Notes under the pieces: model-generated
The model's database searches: none
Seen by the model: only the letters and a program-made list of their open reading frames with translations
Told to the model about the DNA's origin: nothing
Translations under genes and position numbers: made by a program
DNA from: Vicia villosa
Lineage: Eukaryota; Streptophyta; Magnoliopsida; Fabales; Fabaceae
Reading direction: 5' to 3'
NCBI RefSeq assembly: GCF_029867415.1
Contig: NC_081183.1
Location: forward strand, 143,421,097 to 143,485,096
Length of the DNA stretch: 64,000 nt
In this document: positions 30,612 through 43,222 of the stretch, piece by piece
Layout of the letters: each line of letters begins with the position of its first letter
How positions within the stretch are numbered: position 1 is the first letter of the stretch

Positions 30612-33600
30612 TGTCGCATGCTCGCGAAAATGAACAGAGTCGCCACTAATATATTTATCCGATCGAGGGAAAGGAATATCAGAAAACCTGGAATGAATAA
30701 GAACGAGGTCTTTCGACCAGAGATAGGGTACGGGAGTCGGTTACGCGAGGGGAAGGTACTAGCACCCCTCACGCCCATCGTACTCGATGGTATCCGCCTA
30801 TGTTTGTTGCTATCTAAAGGGTGTATAAATCTAAAGCTTAATTACTAAGGGAATGCATGCAAATGAAAGAAAAGAAACACGGGGAAAATAAGGTTTATAA
30901 ATAATTGTGCTCGCTTAGGCCCCGCGACCCAATGCCTACGTATCCTTTTCAGGAATCAGAGCGCCGTAGTTCGGCTCTTTAGTTTTTGTTTGTTTTTGTG
31001 TTTTTTAGTTGAACAGTTACATTCGCACTCCGCTGCTCGACCTCTGGAGTCTTAAGCTGGGAATGGAGCGGAAATAACGTGTCCGATTAGGAGAAAGAAT
31101 GCCCTGAAGGCAAGAGAAAGAATGCCTCGGAGGCAAGAGAGAGATGAGAGAAAATTGGTTTGTGTTTTTTAGGTGTAATTCCATGATGGACGAAAACCCA
31201 CTACAAGGCTTCGCATCACTTCCTTACTTTGTTTAGGTCTGGGCCTTTATTAGATATTTTGAAATGTTTTTGGTTGGGTGTCTTTTAAGGGAAATTAATT
31301 TGTGACTTGAATCATGCCTTAAAAAGAGTTTTTTTTTGAATATTTAGAGAACGCACATCGAGGCCTACGCCATAATCGTTTCTCTAAATGAAATATAGTT
31401 TTTTGAATAATTAGAGAATGCACATCGAGGCCTACGCCACAATCGTTTCTCTAAATAACGGTTAAGAAATACACCGAGGCCTACGCCTCAATCATTTCTC
31501 TTCCGCTAAGTGGGAAAGAACACACATCGGGGCCTACGCCCCAAACATTTCTTTCACACTAAAAAAGGCATTAGCATGATTCGCGTCGTCCTTTATTAAT
31601 GTTTTAAAGTTGAAAAGAAAAAGGAAAAGAACCTAATCTAATAATGATGCTAAGTCCTAAATTGTCAAGTTAAAGTCTTCCTAAATTATAGGATTTCAAA
31701 GGGAAGATTAACCTAAAAGTTATGGATTATAGGTCCTAAATCTATGGGAACATACAAGTGAAATTACAAGTAAAAATCACAAGTAAACAATGGTACAAAA
31801 TTAGTACAAGCATGACTTGAAAATATAGCACCAAACATGAAAACAAATGATTCAAAATATAGTGCAAAAATGAATTAAAAGATACTATTTTTATGAGAAT
31901 TTTACATGAGAAAAAGAATTCGAGTTAAGCATAAAGAATTAAAAGGAAATTAGCCTAAAACTAATATCTTTTTAGTGATTATTTTCTATGTCAAAAATTA
32001 CAAGTCTAAAATAAGAGATGAAAATTAGTGTTTTATCACCTAAAAAAAATCTAATCAAAATCTAAAATAATAATGGAAACAGGGGGTGTGAATTGAATAC
32101 ATAGTGGTGAATAGCAGGCGCAAGGCCCAGTCAAATCAAGGCCCAGTAGACTATTTTTGTTGAACAGATTTTTGTATGCAAAAGGATGGTGACGGGCCAA
32201 GTGGGGTGTGATCAGCAAAACGGCCCAAGATTGGTTTTTTATTATAGTTTTGATCCATGTAGTTATTCAGACTCTTATTCAGAACAATAATAAATAAAGA
32301 AATAAATAATTACTTAAAAAAATATAAAAAAGCATAATTGAAAGGGGATTAGGGTTGCACCTGTGTCGATTCAAGTTCTCAAACGTGCTAACCTCTTCGT
32401 CCCACTCTCTCTTGACGGCGGCGCGACTTCAACCTTCTCCGATCGGTGAAATCTCTCCGATCTCCACAAATCACACTATTCCTCTTCTCTTCGACTCAGT
32501 CTCTTCACGCTCTGGTTCAAACGTAACTCCGACGAAGTTTAACGGCGCACCGATCTCTTTTTCTTCTGTTTCTGCGTTTTTGTTGTTATTGACTCAAAGG
32601 AGATGATGTGATGATTCGGTTATTCTCCTCTCTTCCTTGAATTTCCGTTACAATTTAATCGTGATGCAGATGAATCAACCGTGGCGAAGAGATACTGAAT
32701 CCCTTTGTGGTTGCTTCTGTAGAATGATGAAGAACGTAGAGAAAGATTGAAGTTGATTCAGTGGTGGTTTTTGATGAATTGAGGAAGATGATAGTTGAAG
32801 ATTGAAGAAGCTTGTGTGGTGGTTCGATGGTTGGAATGGAGAGAAGATGAAGTTCGTTCTGTGATGATTTTTTTTTTTGCAGGTTGATGATGAAAAACAA
32901 AGGATGATAATGATGATCGATGAAGGTTTTTGGAAGGGAATAAAGGTGAGTCCAGAGGTGAAGAAATTAAGATGGTGAAGATGGGAGTTGCAGAGAGAAA
33001 AAGATGAAGGTGAACTGTTGAGAAAGTGAAGAAGATGAAGGTGAATTGTGAAGGTTATGGAAGTGAAGTGATGCTGAGAATGGGAGAAGAGATTGCAAGT
33101 TATGAAAATGGTGGAGGGAACCGATTCTGAAGAAGGAGCTCAAGTTATATAGAGGTTGATCCTCAAGGTTAGTTTTTTGAACTCTTCTCCTGAATTTCTG
33201 TTGGTGAACTGTTATACAATTCTGTTAGGGTTAGTTGAAATTCGGTTAGGAATTAGTTAGGTGCTGTTGGGGTAGTTGTGGGAACTTAGAAAGTGGTTAG
33301 AAAAAGTTTGTTATTTCTGTTAGAATGGTAGTTATAGGTAATTTTTTCTGTTATGACTTTAGTTAGGGAAATTGAATGGATATGTTATGGTGATTGGTTA
33401 TAGGAAAGGTTAGAAGCTTTTTGTTTGAATGCTGGAACTTGAAGTGTACTGCCAGTAGGTTAGCGTGTGTATTGATTTCTGTTTGGGTTCTATGCAGGGC
33501 TTTTTGTGGGATTTGGCTTGTGTTTGAATGTGTGGCAGTTTGGAAAACAATTGGTGAGGTTATTTGCTGCTGAATGAATGAATATATTAATGACAGTTAG

Positions 33601-33681
33601 AAGTGAAACTGTGGACCTCCGATTTTTTTTAATACCGGGCCATACCTCTGATCTGTAGAGATACGTGAACTGACTCTTTTT
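30612..33681 (-). repeat. Ogre-2 LTR, minus strand, partial
   Basis: The left edge TGTCGCATGCTCGCG is the inverted LTR end. It is followed by CAGAGTCGCCACTAAT, the Ogre GGCGACTCTG word in reverse, and GCCTACGTATCC. No LTR start or polypurine tract appears before 33682, where a second, similar TGTCGC edge begins. The LTR is therefore read as interrupted by Ogre-3 after about 3.07 kb. Small ORFs inside, such as 32355-32606, have no recognisable domain. Confidence 0.7.
31342..31556 (-). repeat. Four degenerate repeats in the Ogre-2 LTR
   Basis: Four units of 45-65 bp carry the core ACATCGAGGCCTACGCC followed by AATCRTTTCTCT. The core is a near-palindrome around GAGGCCTACGCCTC. Confidence 0.8.
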
Positions 33682-36600
33682 TGTCGCTTAATGCTTTCGC
33701 ATTTTTGAAAATATCACAGAGTCGCCACCGACCTTTTATTTTATCCAATTAAGGAAAGGTTTATAAAAGAAACAGAAAAAAGACCTTTAAGAAATTCTGG
33801 GTAAGGGGGTAGGTTATACAAAGGGAAGGTGTTAGCACCCTTTGTATCCATGGTTATCCATGGGCTCTTAAGTTTGCTTAGCTCACTTGTTTTTTCGATT
33901 ACTTTTCAATTTCTCTGAAATTGCTCATATGTGGCTTCAAATACTTTTGTAAATTGAATTTTGTAATGATCCGTGTGTGGATGTATACAAAATGCTTGTT
34001 TATCTTTCGAAAGATGTTTTGAAAAGAACGTTAACTTTGTAATAATCCGTGTTTGGATGTATACAAAGTATTGTCTTTTTTGAAAGTTTTGAAAAATCAA
34101 CAGTGTATGAGAATTTTGTTTGTTTTGATTTGAGCAAGCAAACTAGGAGGTCTACCCTGAGTTGTAAGGTCTTTATCCTATTTCCTTTAAAAATCTATCC
34201 TTTCACCGGATATAAAAGCAAGGTTCGATTTTGTACTCAAAACAGTGGAATTTGACTTTGATTTTGAAAGAATGATAAGGGATTACCTGAAGAGGTGCAA
34301 GTGTGATTGTGATTGGATTCAGATATTTATCTTTGAAGTTAGTGATCTAACGGTTCAATTTTATCTTTGACATACACGCAGTTTATATGTGCTGGAAATT
34401 AAAATGCGGAAATGTAAAGTGCGGAAAGTAAATCTACGCTATTACATCGATTGTGCGGGAAATGTAAACTAGCCTATTTACATCAATTTGACATCCTATA
34501 CATTTATCTAGGAATTTTAAATTGTAAGAAAATAAAAGGCATGTTTTTGGATTTTTATGATTGATTTTAATTATAATTAATGCATGATTAATTAAATTAA
34601 AATGAAGAAAAAAGATGAAAATAGGTTTAAACCTAGAAATTAAGTTTAAAATATGTACAAAGTATTTGTTAATTAATTTTAAAACAAAACTAATTTTTTT
34701 GGAATTTTTGGAAATTGATTTGAAATTGATTTAAGTTAATTAAAACATAATTATGCAAATAATTATACAAATAATTAAAACTTAAAAAGAAAATTATTCA
34801 AAATATGTACAAAATTAGTTTATAATATATAAACAATATTTAACACAAAGAACAATTTTTTTTATGATTTTTTGATTGGTTAGAATAATTAAAAAGCAAA
34901 TATATAAATATATACTAATTAATTATGCAAAATATTGAAATTTTGAAGAAAAATAAAATATTTTTATTTCAGAAAATAATATTTTATTTTAGAAGTATAA
35001 AAATATTTTTTGTGTATTTTTTGGATTTTTAAAACTATTTTTAATTAATTTAACAAAGAAATCAAAATAAAATAGAAAATAAAATAGAAATAAAGGATAC
35101 TGATCCTGTGTGGAAATTTATGAGGGAGTATGATGTGCACGCGTGATCTGGAGCGTTGGATGAGCTGATGGATGGATCAGAAGGCCCAGAAATTGAGGCA
35201 CGTGGTGATCAGTACACCTGCAAAGCACTGGATTAGTGGAAAGTTTAAAAAAACACGCGCGCGCTTCTGGACCAATGAGGGGGAGACACCTCATCGTCTT
35301 CAACCTTCAGACAAGGCCTTTTACAGCGCTTTTGTAAAAAAGCGCTATTGTAAGTGAACCCTAAATCTGCAAAATAACGAATAGGGTCAAACAAGCATAG
35401 AAATCAGGCGCGATGGTACCATTGGATTCGTCTTGTTCCACTGAATGTAACCCTGCCCTTAATTTGTTTTAATTTTGGCCCTAATGAAGAACCCTAATTT
35501 TGAGCTAAGTAAACCCTAAAATGGTATATGCTACAAACATCCATTAAAATCCAATTGAAGCTCCAGAAACGACCAGAGCTTCAAACCAAACACAATTATG
35601 CATCTACATCTTGTTAAATGTGCGTGAGTTATGAGATATAAGTTGGTTTTAGTTTGAACAAACCGTGGCTTTATATAGCTCGATTCAGTGAAGTTTATGA
35701 GTTGGAAATGATTGGAATTGATTCAGTGTAGCTCAGAGATGATGTTTGAATGTTTATTTTATATTGAAATGGACTGAAACTTAAAATTCGAATTTCAAGT
35801 TTCTTTGAAAATTACAAGTGGTTACAAGTATGCTATATGCTTAGGGATGCTTCTGAACTCGTCTCCCTTTCTTTGCTGAACTATGATAGCTTATTTATAA
35901 GCTATGTGTGCTTAGAATTGAAGCTATCTTGCAGCTAGTTGCCTTTGTTGAAACTTTGGTTTTTAAATATTAAAAACCTTGAATTTTTGACCAAGTCTTG
36001 ACTCCATTCAATGCTCTTGCCTTGTGCACCAATCCTCTGCAGAAAATTGAAGGTTCCTTGGGTGAGTCATGCTTAGATTGTAAGCTACCATTTATCCATG
36101 CATTTTCCTTTTAATTTTAATCTTAAAGTAAGATAAAATCATGCAAAAATGGATAAAAAAAGGCATGGGCTTAGTCTTGGTCGTGGGAGGCCCATAACAT
36201 CATGGAAATGATGTTTGAATGCTGAAAACTTGGCCCCATTTGGAAAAAATGCAATTTTGAACAATGTTGGTTTCATGCATTTTCCCAAAATTTAGCCAAC
36301 TTCAACAAGGTGTAAATCCCTCAATTTTTGTCATATGAAGGAGTTCTTGCACTTTTTGGAAACCTCAAAGAGTCCTCTAACCAATGCCTTTGGTCTCATG
36401 TCAAAATGATTTTTGAAGCTCCTTGTGTGTCCTTTTGAAAAAAGTGTCTTTTTGTTGACTTTGAAAATGACCTGTAATGTCTTTGATCATATTTTTCAAA
36501 TGGTGAATCCAATGACCATGGGATCAATGGCATTTGAAAGATAATTGAATTTCCTTCAAAACAAGCTTTGGTTTGAATTTTTTGGATGAAGGATGAGAGA

Positions 36601-38298
36601 GTTATGATCAGTCAAAGTTGAGTTGACTTTTCAGGCAAAAACCCTAATTTTGAATCTTAGGGTTTTGTTGATTTTTGATCTTTCCTTGATGAATTATGAT
36701 CATCCAATGATCAAATGATGAATCCTTTGACAAAATATGGACTTTGACAAAAAATTTCATTTTTGACTGTCTGTTGACTTTTTTGGTCAAACGGGTCGTC
36801 TGTTGACTGTTTGAGCTGCTGACGGTGCGTCTGAGTGAATTGAGGTTTGAAAATTTGTATGATGGTACTTTGAGATATATGGATGTGTATGAAATCCATT
36901 TGAGCTCTCAAAAACTTGTTGCTCCTGTAAAAACAAGAAAAACCCTGATTAGGGACTGTTTGTGTAGGAGACAGTTAAGCGTACCTGATTTTTGTGCAGT
37001 GCTGAGTTTCTGCTAATCGCGTGATATTCAGAAGACTTCTAACACAAAAATCTTGGAATTTTGAATTGTGAAAGATTGATTTGATTGATGGTACAAAACA
37101 CTGAGAATTGTACTGCCAGCAGTTTGGTTGTCAACTGACTGTTCAGGTATTGACGTAGTAGTTAGAGTGAAAAAATCAACAGTCAAAGTTAATTTTCTTT
37201 TTTGTTGTTTTTTTTTGTTTTTGTTTTATGTAAAAAATGAAAGTTTATTTACATGACTTGTTAGAAAAACACAGACATAATAAATAACTAATATTTACGG
37301 TATGCGGGCAAAATTACCGATAATAACCCTGAAAATCATTTAATGCACAGAAATAGGAATATTTGACTGGCAGAAAACACACAAAATATTATCTTAGTAA
37401 TTAAGCAATATTATGACAAATAGTACAACATTTAATACTGACAGTACAAATATTACATACTATATTGAACAGTACGACGAATAAACGGTACATTTAAGAA
37501 ATAAGAAATACGGCAAATTTTAAGAATGACGATTAATGACCCATGCTATGAACAATAACATGTAGATGATTGGGAGCATAACCATTGTAGGTCCACACTC
37601 CTCAGGACTATGCAGGCAGAAGAAAGTCATGATCACCGTAGCAATGGTGATGACTGTAAGAGACAGTGTCTCTATCCATTTTGCCATTTTTGTTAGGGAA
37701 GAAGAGAAAATGGATTATGAAGATAGGAATTTGAAAGATGAATTTGATGTGAGATTTTATGGAAGAAAATGAGAGGTATTTATAGAATGGAAAGAAGGAA
37801 AGAGACGTTGGGGAATGATGTGATTCCGTACAAAAGGAAATTTTGAGTGGAAGTAAGATTTGAAAGAAAGTGTATGATAGTGTTGGAAAAAGAGAGATTT
37901 GATTTTTGAAAAAGAGATTTGAAAAGATTTTTGCAAATAATGGAATATAGTACAAAAATTAGTGGGAAACAAAAGATAATAATAATCTACTTGTTACCAG
38001 TACAGTCTGAGTTTCCTGATTCTGCGCCTGCAAAAAGATTTAACTCTGTACCAATTGTGTCAGTACCATTTATCTGTAAATAAATAAATAGCATGTGTGA
38101 AGTAATACACAGTATTTGGCGTTTGCGTAAGAATAAATTTAACTGCAAGCCAAATTACTGTATAAGAAAAATTCTAAAAACTAAGTATTTCATACGTCAG
38201 GATATTTGTCGAAATAAAAATCCATGATTATATGAGACCCTTAATTTTCAGATTGGAGTTTTCTTGAAAAATATGTGGGCAAATTTTGGGGTATAACA
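33682..38298 (-). repeat. 3' LTR of Ogre-3 (about 4.6 kb)
   Basis: Long LTRs are typical of Ogre. It starts, in sense, TGTTATACCCCAAAATTTGC at 38298. It ends GGTGGCGACTCTGTGATATT and GCATTAAGCGACA at 33682. It is strongly AT-rich between about 34500 and 35100. No gene was recognised in it. Confidence 0.78.
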
Positions 38299-38315
38299 GT
38301 TGCCCCTATTCAATC
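38299..38315 (-). promoter_or_regulatory. Ogre-3 polypurine tract
   Basis: The minus strand reads GATTGAATAGGGGCAAC directly before the LTR start. Ogre-4 has the equivalent AAATAGGGGCATC before its LTR at 43887. Confidence 0.75.
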
Positions 38316-38681
38316 TTCTTAAACCTGAAGAGATTGTCTGAAATCTGAAGGTAGAAGATGATTGAATATTTAGATGCCCTGAAAATTTGCACTTACCTTG
38401 ATCAGAAGAGATGTTGGAAGTTGCATTTGAATGTCGTCTGCGAAATGTTGTTGGCAGATTGAAACATTACCTGAGATGGGCTTTCAGATGCCACCTGGTA
38501 AATGTGTTGATCGTTTGTTCATCAGAATGAATCCATTGATTATATCTTGATGAAGGATTTGAAAGTCTTTGTGCTGACTGTTTCGGAACCGTCCAAGGTT
38601 ACCGCTTTAAGTCTTGGAAGATAATCGTTACGGAACTTGTCCAAAGTTTTTCCGATTTAGATTTTGGAAGTTGATCATTGT

Positions 38682-38912
38682 GGAACCGTCTGAGGTATCG
38701 CTTTAGATCTGCAATGTTAGATCGTTTTGGAACCGTCTGAGGTATCGCTTTAGATCTGCAACGTTAGATCGTTTTGGAACCGTCTGAGGTATCGCTTTAG
38801 ATCTGCAATGTTAGATCGTTTTGGAACCGTCTGAGGTATCGCTTTAGATCTGTGATGCTAGATCGTTTTGGAACCGTCTGAGGTATCGACTTTGATCTGT
38901 GATGCTTGTTTT
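38682..38912 (-). repeat. 47-bp tandem repeat, about five units, in Ogre-3 3' region
   Basis: Units begin GGAACCGTCTGAGGTATCG and contain TTTAGATCTG and TTAGATCGTTTT. The first four are nearly identical and the last is diverged. Weaker relatives occur upstream from about 38580. Confidence 0.9.
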
Positions 38913-39039
38913 TGAGTTGGTAAGTGATCAGAATGAATCTTCGGCTTGATTATATCTGAGAGAACCGTTCATGGAATTCAGGTGAACACGGCATGTGATT
39001 GAGAACATCTTTGTTGAAGATATCTGCCTACCTGAAAAA

Positions 39040-39220
39040 TCAAGTTAGTGATATGCAATGTTTATGATGCATGTAAATGTGAGATATTCCCGGAGAAATA
39101 TGCATGTTATGTTGTGCATGAATATGCGCATAAATATGATGTATGAATGTATGATGCATGAATGTATGAATGCATGAATGTATGTGAATGTGTAATGTAT
39201 GAATGTATGAATGCATGTCA
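39040..39220. repeat. ATGTATGAATG-type microsatellite
   Basis: Interspersed ATGAATGT, ATGCATGA and ATGTATGA words run for about 180 bp in the Ogre-3 3' region. Confidence 0.75.
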
Positions 39221-40101
39221 AGCTTCTAGTTGGAAAAATAAATTCCCGCTAGTCAGCTGGACATGAATGTATTGTGATCGTTGATGATCTTTTGTCTTGC
39301 TTGAGTACCCTCGTCTGGGGAAATTTTTTGAGAACCCGGGTATCCCGTTGAAGGATCTTTGACTACTGCTTGGGGAACCAAAGGTAACTGGAAGTTCTGA
39401 TGCCCTTTCAAATGGGAATGAGGAAGATGCATAATCCTCCGATGCACTATCTGTCCAAGTCCGGGTGCGGGGATCACACCTTCTGAAGATAGTAATCTGG
39501 AACAACCCTGTTGGGGAATAAGACTTCTTTTGAAGAGAAAATCTTTTTGAGGAATTTGCTGAGAAATGCGCTTCTCTTGGTGATTTCCTTCTGATGGAAT
39601 GATGTCCAGATGATCGGGACATTTCCTGAATGCTATTCCTGTTTTTCCTGGTAAACATCAATCATATTCAAATGCATATGCTCATTCAAAATTATCATTG
39701 GGATGCTTACGTATTTAAACAGAAAAAGTGAAAATATTGATTTTTGAAAGAGCTGCATTGAAAAGAGCCATGATAGGCGGGTTAGCACAGGGAGACAACA
39801 ATCCTAGAAGTAGGAAACTGTCAGAAAGTTTTGAAAAATATTTATGAAGATAAATAGCTAATTGAAAATGATCCAGTCAAGTTTCAACTCTGCTATTGCC
39901 AATCTGTCTTCGAGCATCTCATCCCTCACTTGTTGGAAGAAAGTGATTAGACTGATCGGTGTCTTTGAGGTGTTGAATCTTGATGGTGAGTAGGCAGCTG
40001 AACGGAACATAGTTGTATGCTTCATTCCCTAACTTTTGCCTAGGCCGCCCTTTCAGGTTTTCAGCCTACCGGGATAGTATTTGTTTAGTCTCTAATTTTT
40101 G

Positions 40102-40201
40102 NNNNNNNNNNNNNNNNNNNNNNNNNNNNNNNNNNNNNNNNNNNNNNNNNNNNNNNNNNNNNNNNNNNNNNNNNNNNNNNNNNNNNNNNNNNNNNNNNNN
40201 N
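40102..40201. other. Assembly gap of 100 N
   Basis: Exactly 100 N characters, the usual placeholder for a gap of unknown size. The Ogre sequence changes strand across it, so the order and orientation of the two flanks are not supported by sequence. Confidence 0.98.
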
Positions 40202-41612
40202 TCATCACATTCCTCGTGAAGAAAATAATTTGGCTGATGCATTAGCCACACTCTCTTCCATGATTAGGATAAATCATTGGAATGACATTCCTCAGATCGA
40301 TGTTATGCGCCTGGATAGGCCCGCTCATGTTTTCACAGTAGAAGCAATCATCGACGACAAACCGTGGTATCACGACATCGAGAACTTTCTTCAAAAGCAA
40401 GAGTACCCTCTTGGAGCATCAAAGAAAGATAGAAAAACTTTGAGAAAGTTAGCTTGTAGATTCTTCCTGAATGAAGATGTTCTGTACAAGAGAAACTTCG
40501 ACATGGTTCTGCTCAGATGCGTTGACAGAAAAGAAGCAGAAATACTCATGAGAGAAATACATGAAGGTTCCTTTGGTACTCACACCAATGGACATACCAT
40601 GACAAGGAAAATACTGAGAGCAGGATATTATTGGCTGACGATGGAGTCAGATTGCTACCAGTACGCAAAGAGGTGTCACAAATGCCAGATCTACGCCGAT
40701 AGAATTCATGTGCCACCATCTCTTCTCAACATACTCTCTTCCCCTTGGCCTTTCTCCATGTGGGGAATCGACATGATTGGAATGATCGAACCAAAAGCGT
40801 CCAACGGACATTGCTTCATCTTGGTAGCCATAGACTATTTCACCAAATGGGTTGAAGCAGCTTCATATGCAAACGTTACAAGACAAGTTGTCGTCAGGTT
40901 TATCAAGAATCACATCATCTGTCGCTACGGCATTCCTAGCAAGATAATCACTGACAATGGGTCAAATTTGAATAACAAAATGATGAAGGAGCTTTGTGAA
41001 GAATTCAAGATTGAACATCACAACTCATCTCCTTACAGGCCAAAGATGAATGGAGCTGTAGAAGCGGCTAACAAAAACATCAAGAAAATCATTCAGAAGA
41101 TGGTCATCACTTACAAAGATTGGCATGAAATGCTCCCGTATGCTCTTCATGGTTACCGTACATCAGTACGTACTTCGACTGGAGCAACTCCTTTCTCCCT
41201 TGTATATGGCATGGAGGCAGTCCTACCTATAGAGGTTGAGATTCCATCAATGAGAGTTTTGATGGAGGCAAAATTAACAGAAGCCGAGTGGTGTCAAAGC
41301 AGATTCGATGAATTGAACTTAATCGAAGAAAAGCGCATGACAGCTTTATGCCACAGACAGCTATATCAACAAAGAATGAAGAAAGCTTTCGACAAAAAGG
41401 TTCGACCTCGCACAATCAAAGAAGGCGACCTTGTACTCAAAAAGATTCAATCTTTTCTCACAGATTCGAGAGGGAAATGGACTCCCAATTATGACGGCCC
41501 CTACGTGGTCAAGAGAACTTTCTCAGGAGGAGCCTTAATACTCACGACTATGGATGGAGAAGAATTCACCCGTCCTATGAACGTCGACGCAGTCAAGAAA
41601 TACTTCGCCTAA
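40202..41612 (+). CDS. pol: Ogre-4 Pol C-terminal part: RNase H end and integrase
   Basis: The frame is open from the gap to TAA at 41610-41612. The first residues, HHIPREENNLADALATL, are the C-terminal end of the RNase H domain. Next come the integrase H2C2 zinc finger (HEGSFGTHTNGHTMTRKI, then CHKCQIYAD) and the catalytic core. The core has D in WGIDMIGMI, D in IITDNGSNL and E in NGAVEAANKN. The C-terminal region has DGPYVVKRTFSGGAL and ends VKKYFA. The integrase inserts element cDNA into host DNA. No stop or frameshift was seen in the 470 codons, so this segment may be from a young copy. Its N-terminal part lies in or beyond the gap. Confidence 0.92.
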
Positions 41613-41627
41613 ATAAATAAAAGAACA

Positions 41628-41800
41628 GCTCGCTAAGTTGAAAACTCGCAAAGAGCGACTTAGGCAAAAAAGAGCGTCTCGGTGAATCGAAAACCCGAAA
41701 GGGCGATTCAGGCAAAAATTAGAGACATAAAAAAAAATTTATTCAATCCCGGTAGACTTAAAACCCGAAAGGGGTAGTTTACGCAAAAGTTAGGGATATA
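41628..41800 (+). repeat. Three imperfect repeats after the integrase stop
   Basis: Units of about 50-65 bp carry GAAAACCCGAAAGGGCGATT-like words followed by AGGCAAAAA and AGAG. The same motif family reads on the minus strand at about 40020-40080, left of the gap. Confidence 0.75.
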
Positions 41801-42539
41801 TGGCAAGTAACTGTGTTCAGGACAAACTTGATCATTCAAAATCCATAGCGGAGTATTCATCAGCAGTAGGTCATCTTCTACGAAGCACGAATACAGCGCA
41901 ACTTGGAGTGAAAGGGAAAGATAACGGTCGTCACGTTTCATCGTAGCCCTTTTCCCGAAAATTACCAATTTCCAACTTTGTAAATACTCCATGGAATCAA
42001 GCATTTGGCTGATTACCATTCCATATATAATAATTTGAGCCTTGTGCTTTTCCTTTGCAATCTAGTCTTATTCAGTTTCTTGGAATGCATTTTAAGTTTA
42101 AACAGTCAATTTCTTGAAACAAATGTTTTCATAAAAATAAAATGAATTTACTTGCAAAAATAAAGGTGAAATTTCTTTCTGAGGTTTACAAACAATAGGA
42201 AGAATGCAAACAGTTGCTCCGAGAACGGTTGAGACTCCGGGAACTAAGATTTCCCCATGAGGTCGCTTTGCGAACATCTCCCGATGACGGATCTTTACTT
42301 CAATTCATATTACTTACTTCGGACAGCGGACAACTGATAACCAGGTATTCCCAACAGAGTTCGAACTACAAGAAGAGGACATCTTCTGATCAACAAGAAT
42401 TCAAGTCGCATCATAGGATTTTACATCCGCGACAATTTTATTCACATTCACTTTACATTTTATCATTGTCATAATATTCATGCATACATTACATCATAAT
42501 TGCATAGTCGAATCAGGCTTTGATCCTGTGAATGCCTAA

Positions 42540-43160
42540 GTCATTGAGGCATGAACTCGAGTTTCCCCTGCAAGTTCCGGAGAAACTTTTTCCTTCGAGA
42601 CAACAGTTCATACACAAGGATCTCCCCAAGCAAGTCAATAGATGGTAGTCTCCCTCAAAGAGATAGTTTGTTCACTTTTGGAAATCCTCAGCCGAGATTC
42701 TCCTGTAGAGCGACACTCGACAGTCTTCTTCAGATAAGACAGTCTGCTTCGCATTTTGGAGTTCCCTACAAATTTGGTATTTTCCTAGCAAGATCCGGAA
42801 ATGCCCCTTTTTGAAAGTAATTCAGAATCTCCCAGCAAGATTGACAAATGATTCCCCCCAGCAGAATCAGTGAATGGTAGTCTTCGTCCAGAAGATAGTT
42901 CATGATCCCCAGCGGAGTCAACAAATGGTAGTCGTTCCCCAAGGAAAGACAGTTTGTCTGTTAAATACTCAAGAGATCGACAAATGGCAGTTTCTTCAAA
43001 CGGTTTGTCTGTTTCTGGGATGCTTAGTTCCCCACAGAGTCGATGAATGGTAGTTTTCCTCTTAGGAAAACAGTTTGTTGATTCCCCAGGCACCAGTCGA
43101 CGAATGGCAGTTTTCACCCCGAAAACAGTTCGTCCGCCTTCAAACAAAGTCATTAGCCCC
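42540..43160 (+). repeat. Degenerate repeats in Ogre-4 3' UTR
   Basis: Recurring GTCGACAAATGGTAGT-like and CAGTTTGTCTG-like words are spaced 50-80 bp apart. The small ORFs here, in both directions, have no recognisable domain. Confidence 0.6.
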
Positions 43161-43222
43161 TCAAAAGAGCGCGGGCCCATATGACAATCTTTCAAAGATG
43201 ACAAGTCAAAAGGGAAGATGGT

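Larger units (their letters stand above)
33682..40101 (-). mobile_element. Ogre-3, minus strand: 3' LTR and 3' internal region
   Basis: The 3' LTR (33682-38298) is complete, with inverted ends TGTCGC at the left and GTATAACA at the right (sense TGTTATACCCC to AAGCGACA). It is preceded in sense by the polypurine tract GAATAGGGGCAAC. The internal part from 38299 to the gap is non-coding 3' region. Close to the gap it carries repeats like those just after the integrase stop of Ogre-4 (for example CGGTAGGCTGAAAACC on the minus strand). Its pol should begin at about 40100 but is replaced by the gap and an opposite-strand element. Confidence 0.78.

Noticed and set aside
32355..32606. 83-codon ORF in the Ogre-2 LTR
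   Set aside because: No domain, wrong strand for the element, and surrounded by LTR sequence.
38682..38912. CRISPR-like array of regular repeats
   Set aside because: Units are directly adjacent with no unique spacers and the context is a plant retrotransposon.
39218..39661. 147-codon minus-strand ORF in the Ogre-3 3' region
   Set aside because: It has the sense of the element but no recognisable domain and lies in the non-coding 3' zone; not annotated as a gene.
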